From positions 62,001-126,000 of the forward strand of contig CAKVCX010000002.1 in NCBI GenBank assembly GCA_934725985.1: a stretch of 64,000 nt of DNA, in the 5' to 3' direction. Of the stretch, positions 61,184 to 64,000 are shown in pieces. The position numbers and the translations under genes are program-made. The notes below the pieces were generated by a model. It had not been told where the DNA came from, made no database searches, and saw nothing but the letters and a program-made list of their open reading frames with translations. The first letter of the stretch is position 1, and each line of letters opens with the position of its first letter. Source of the DNA: an uncultured Bacilli bacterium (lineage in GTDB: Bacteria > Bacillota_I > Bacilli_A > RFN20 > CAG-826).

Positions 61184-62563
61184 ATGTCACAAAAACCAGA
61201 AATTATTTTTCAAAGAAAGATTGCTGATGAGCTAAAAAAATGGAAAAGGACATCTAATGGTGAAAAGGCCTTACTTATCGAAGGAGCCAGAAGAATTGGA
61301 AAGTCTGTTATCGTTGAAGAGTTCGCAAAAAGTGAATACAAAAGCTACATATTAATCGATTTCAATACGGCTTCAGAGGTTATAAAAGATATTTTTTATA
61401 AGTATTTGGATGATTTAGATAATTTTTTCATGATTCTTTCTGCGTTTACTGGAAAAACCCTTTACAAAAGAGAAAGCCTTATCATATTTGATGAAATTCA
61501 AAAATTTCCCAAAGCAAGAGAGGCGATAAAATACTTGGTTTTAGATGGCAGGTATGATTATATCGAAACTGGATCGCTCATTTCCATTAAAGAAAATGTA
61601 AAAAATATTACAGTTCCTTCTGAAGAAAGAAAAATTACAATGTTCCCCCTGGACTTCGAGGAATTCGCGTGGGCGTTAGGTGAAAAAAAATTAATTGAGT
61701 ACATAAAAAAATGTTACGAAAAGCACATTCCGTTAGAGAAAGGCTTGCACGATAAAGCGATGTTTTTGTTCAAACAATATATGCTTGTTGGGGGAATGCC
61801 AAAGCCATTATGCAAATTTATTTTAGAAGGCAAGCAGTTTAAACAATGTGATTTGGAGAAAAGAGATATTTTGTCAAATTATCGTGATGATATAGCAAAA
61901 ATAGATGGAAAATATAAAGCAAAAGTATTATCTATTTTTGACGCTATACCAGGTTTTTTATCATCACATGAAAAAAGGGTGAAATTAAATTCAATTGGTG
62001 TCGATAGTAAATATCTTCTTTATAGTGATACTTTTTTTTGGCTTTCGGATTCAATGATTTGCAATGAATGCTTTGGGTGCGATGATCCAAACATAGGCTT
62101 GATATTAAATGAAAATCGCTCTTCGATAAAATGCTATATGGGCGATACAGGTCTTTTAGTTTCACATGCTTTTCATGAAAAAGAACTAATTAATTTGAAA
62201 ATTTATGACCAAATTTTAAGTGGTAAATTAAGCATTAATAAAGGCATGCTTTATGAAAACATTATTGCGCAAATGTTGGTGGCAAATGGTCACAAATTAT
62301 ATTTTTATACACATTACGATGAATTTAGCAAAAAAAACGATATAGAAATTGATTTTTTATTAACAAACGAAAGCAAAACTAATTTAAAAATAACTCCAAT
62401 AGAGGTCAAATCTTCTAAAAATTATTCCACCGATTCTTTCGATAAATTTAGTCGAAGATTTTCAAACAGAATCGGCGAAAAAATTATCATTCATCCAAAA
62501 TCTTTTAGAGTTAGAGATGACGGCGTTATCTGTCTCCCTGCCTATATGGCTTTCCTTTTATAA
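61184..62563 (+). CDS. AAA_14 ATPase with DUF4143 C-terminal domain
   Basis: 459 residues. Walker A is GARRIGKS, Walker B is LIIFDEIQKF, and the TGSLIS sensor and FPLDFEEFAWALGE blocks are typical of AAA_14. The C-terminal DUF4143 part has a PD-(D/E)xK-like pattern (EIDFLL ... TPIEVKSS) near 395-420. Such genes are abundant in host-associated bacteria as scattered, rapidly gained and lost accessory genes; their role is not established. GGGGAG precedes the ATG. Confidence 0.9.
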   Translation: MSQKPEIIFQRKIADELKKWKRTSNGEKALLIEGARRIGKSVIVEEFAKSEYKSYILIDFNTASEVIKDIFYKYLDDLDNFFMILSAFTGKTLYKRESLIIFDEIQKFPKAREAIKYLVLDGRYDYIETGSLISIKENVKNITVPSEERKITMFPLDFEEFAWALGEKKLIEYIKKCYEKHIPLEKGLHDKAMFLFKQYMLVGGMPKPLCKFILEGKQFKQCDLEKRDILSNYRDDIAKIDGKYKAKVLSIFDAIPGFLSSHEKRVKLNSIGVDSKYLLYSDTFFWLSDSMICNECFGCDDPNIGLILNENRSSIKCYMGDTGLLVSHAFHEKELINLKIYDQILSGKLSINKGMLYENIIAQMLVANGHKLYFYTHYDEFSKKNDIEIDFLLTNESKTNLKITPIEVKSSKNYSTDSFDKFSRRFSNRIGEKIIIHPKSFRVRDDGVICLPAYMAFLL

Positions 62564-63047
62564 AAAAGTTAAAAATTATTTTTGTCCGTTAACGCTTTGC
62601 GAATGCTTTAAAAAAGCTATTAGTTTAAAGTGAAATTTGTTTTAACGTAAAATTTTAAGTTACTAATATTTAACGATTTCCAAAACTGTTTTAAGAAAAC
62701 AAGGTTTTAAAACAAAATATAAAATTTGCTAAAGTCAACATCAAGCAAGCGACTGTTCAAATGTAAAACTAATATGAGCACACGGTTGAAATGTAATGTT
62801 GTGTTTTATCTTTTCTAATATTTTACCAAGATAGTTTATTGGCTATAAAAGCTTTTGGATTATTTAATTTTGTTAAATCACGTATCAATTGTACAAGTTT
62901 TCTACAAGATATGATTATAGGCTTTTTACAATAGATTTATAAATAATGCTATTTTTAAGTCGATTTATTGCTAATTTTACTAACATATTGTCAAATTAGC
63001 GGAAAAATCACTTTTTTTGGCTCTTAGTATAATGAGAGAATAAAAAT
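62564..63047. other. Intergenic region without recognised features
   Basis: AT-rich and stop-rich on both strands. The only clear element is TATAAT at 63028-63033, the -10 box for the secreted-protein gene at 63048. Confidence 0.5.
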
Positions 63048-63916
63048 ATGAAATCAAAGTTATTAACTAAATTCATCGCTCCTATTATTCCTTGCCTAAT
63101 GGCGGCATCGGCATCATCTTATTATTCTCAATCATATGGTATCGCAATTGACTCATCGGCTGTTGATGGGCTTGTCGCATCCGATACAACATCTACCACA
63201 ATTATGAGCACTAGAAATGATAAAATGGCAGATTTGTTTTGTCTTATGATGTTTTTTCTATGAAACATTATTCAATGAAGACTGTTGATCGTCCGCATTT
63301 TTCTGTGTTTTTTAAAACAAAAATTAACCTATACACACAGGTGCAATATGCAAACGGATTGGGTGGATGGTTTACTGAAAAGGACAACACAAGTTTGGAA
63401 CAGGCTGAGGTAATTGCCACTTTCGATTCCTGGGGTCAAACCGAATATTCTAATAGGGTATTATTCGGCATAGAGACAGATGGCTATGTCAACACGGTTA
63501 ATCCCGCTCTTAACCAAAATTATTACGGAGTATATGAAGGAACAGCTTCATCGGCTAATGATTTGTCTGGGAGATTTACTGTTTATTGTCAAACATATTT
63601 TGATGATGATGCATTAAGATACAATGGGCTAACTAAGATTGATCAGCCAAAAGTTAAAGTCGAAAGATCTTGCATCCGCGATTCAACTGCTTCAAATAGG
63701 ATAAAACATAGCACAAAATTTTTTCATGAAAGTTATCCAACTTCTGGAGAATCATTAACATATTTTGGAAAATTCGACATAATCCCGCCCGATAATACAA
63801 ATTCTATTTCTTTCAAATTAGATTTATTTGCTTTTTGTGCAATTGCTAGAGGATCCGGCTGGGGCGAGTGCTTGAAATCCGGAATTGCTACCGCGAATAT
63901 AACACTAAATTACTAA
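63048..63916 (+). pseudogene. Frameshifted secreted protein of unknown family
   Basis: Frame one (63048-63263) gives a signal peptide, KFIAPIIPCLMAASASSYYS, then a polar stretch ending STRNDK. From there the frame at 63224-63916 continues with NGRFVLSYDVFSMKHYSMK and a ~225-residue beta-rich body (GLGGWFTEKDNTSLEQAEV, GYVNTVNPALNQNYYGVYEG). Adding one A to the AAAA run at 63222-63225 joins the two. The body would be exported. No family recognised. It may be a true pseudogene, a variant allele or a sequencing error. Nine bases before an ABC ATPase gene. Confidence 0.6.
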
Positions 63917-63925
63917 ATTGTGTCA

Positions 63926-64000
63926 ATGATTGAAATCAACTCTTTAAAAAAATCTTTTGGGAAAAAACATGTTTTAGAAGACATATCTTTTTCTTTGGAA
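63926..64000 (+). CDS. ABC transporter ATP-binding protein, N-terminal fragment
   Basis: 25 codons to the window edge: MIEINSLKKSFGKKHVLEDI then SFSLE, the standard start of an ABC ATPase before Walker A. It begins 9 bases after the secreted-protein gene and probably belongs to the same transcript, so the two may form a transport unit. The rest is outside the window. Confidence 0.8.
   Translation, partial: MIEINSLKKSFGKKHVLEDISFSLE

Noticed and set aside
1..64000. Mycoplasma-type code with TGA as Trp
   Set aside because: Many clear genes end at TGA (prkC, rpe, ppa, Nudix) and Trp is TGG throughout, so the standard bacterial code applies.

Overview
The window is AT-rich, densely coding DNA from a bacterium of the low-GC Gram-positive line. 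TGA is a normal stop codon and Trp is TGG, so this is the standard bacterial code. The gene set (glgC-glgD-glgA, potABCD, feoA-feoA-feoB, Ldh, PepT, PepC, lipoproteins, no outer-membrane genes) and a prpC-prkC-rpe-rpmB neighbourhood like that of Bacillus point to Bacillota. The reduced PASTA-less kinase and a tRNA-Ile with anticodon UAU recall Mollicutes-like, host-associated lineages (an RF39- or Erysipelotrichales-like uncultured gut bacterium is my guess). The species cannot be fixed from this sequence alone.

Layout. 1-2.7 kb: end of a PP2C phosphatase, a Ser/Thr kinase, rpe, a membrane protein, then rpmB on the opposite strand. 2.9-6.6 kb: glycogen synthesis operon glgCDA. 6.6-10.6 kb: leuS, an esterase-like hydrolase and pyrophosphatase. 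10.6-15.5 kb: a TetR regulator divergent from a two-ATPase/one-permease ABC exporter. 15.6-24.7 kb: TrmH methyltransferase, a PBECR-like protein, VanZ-like and Pr6Pr-like membrane proteins, Nudix, tRNA-His, a Sel1-repeat protein, an acyltransferase, a CBS protein with Mrp, a metal permease and a DJ-1 protein. 25-31 kb: peptidases Pcp, PepT and PepC, tRNA-Gln, a small rubredoxin-like protein, Ldh and a thioredoxin-like lipoprotein. 31.5-37.7 kb: potABCD and uppP.

38-45 kb is an accessory stretch beside tRNA genes. It holds tRNA-Cys and tRNA-Arg, wrecks of an IS66 transposase and a DUF3800 gene, DegV and GNAT genes, and tRNA-Pro. tRNA-Pro is followed by a 2.4-kb island (an AlbA_2/Schlafen-type gene and a broken ankyrin gene) bounded by a 122-bp direct repeat. 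45-60 kb: a tyrosine phosphatase, a mannose-6-phosphate-isomerase-like cupin, a large secreted beta-helix protein with a G9 tract in its signal peptide, small genes, a flavin oxidoreductase, the feo operon behind a DtxR-like box, an AlkD-like protein, tRNA-Ala and tRNA-Met, and htpG behind a CIRCE operator. 60.3-64 kb: tRNA-Ile(UAU), tRNA-Ser, a DUF4177 protein, an AAA_14 ATPase behind 34-bp tandem repeats, a frameshifted secreted protein and the start of an ABC ATPase.

Regulation. Many single genes (ppa, Nudix, the CBS gene, VanZ-like, AlkD-like, metal permease) carry a -10 box exactly 6 bp before the ATG and no Shine-Dalgarno, which predicts leaderless mRNAs. Operons mostly have a clear AGGAGG-type site. 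Strong hairpin-plus-T terminators separate most units. The best leads are the tRNA-Ile(UAU), the G9 contingency tract, the tRNA-Pro island with its repeats, and the leaderless gene class.
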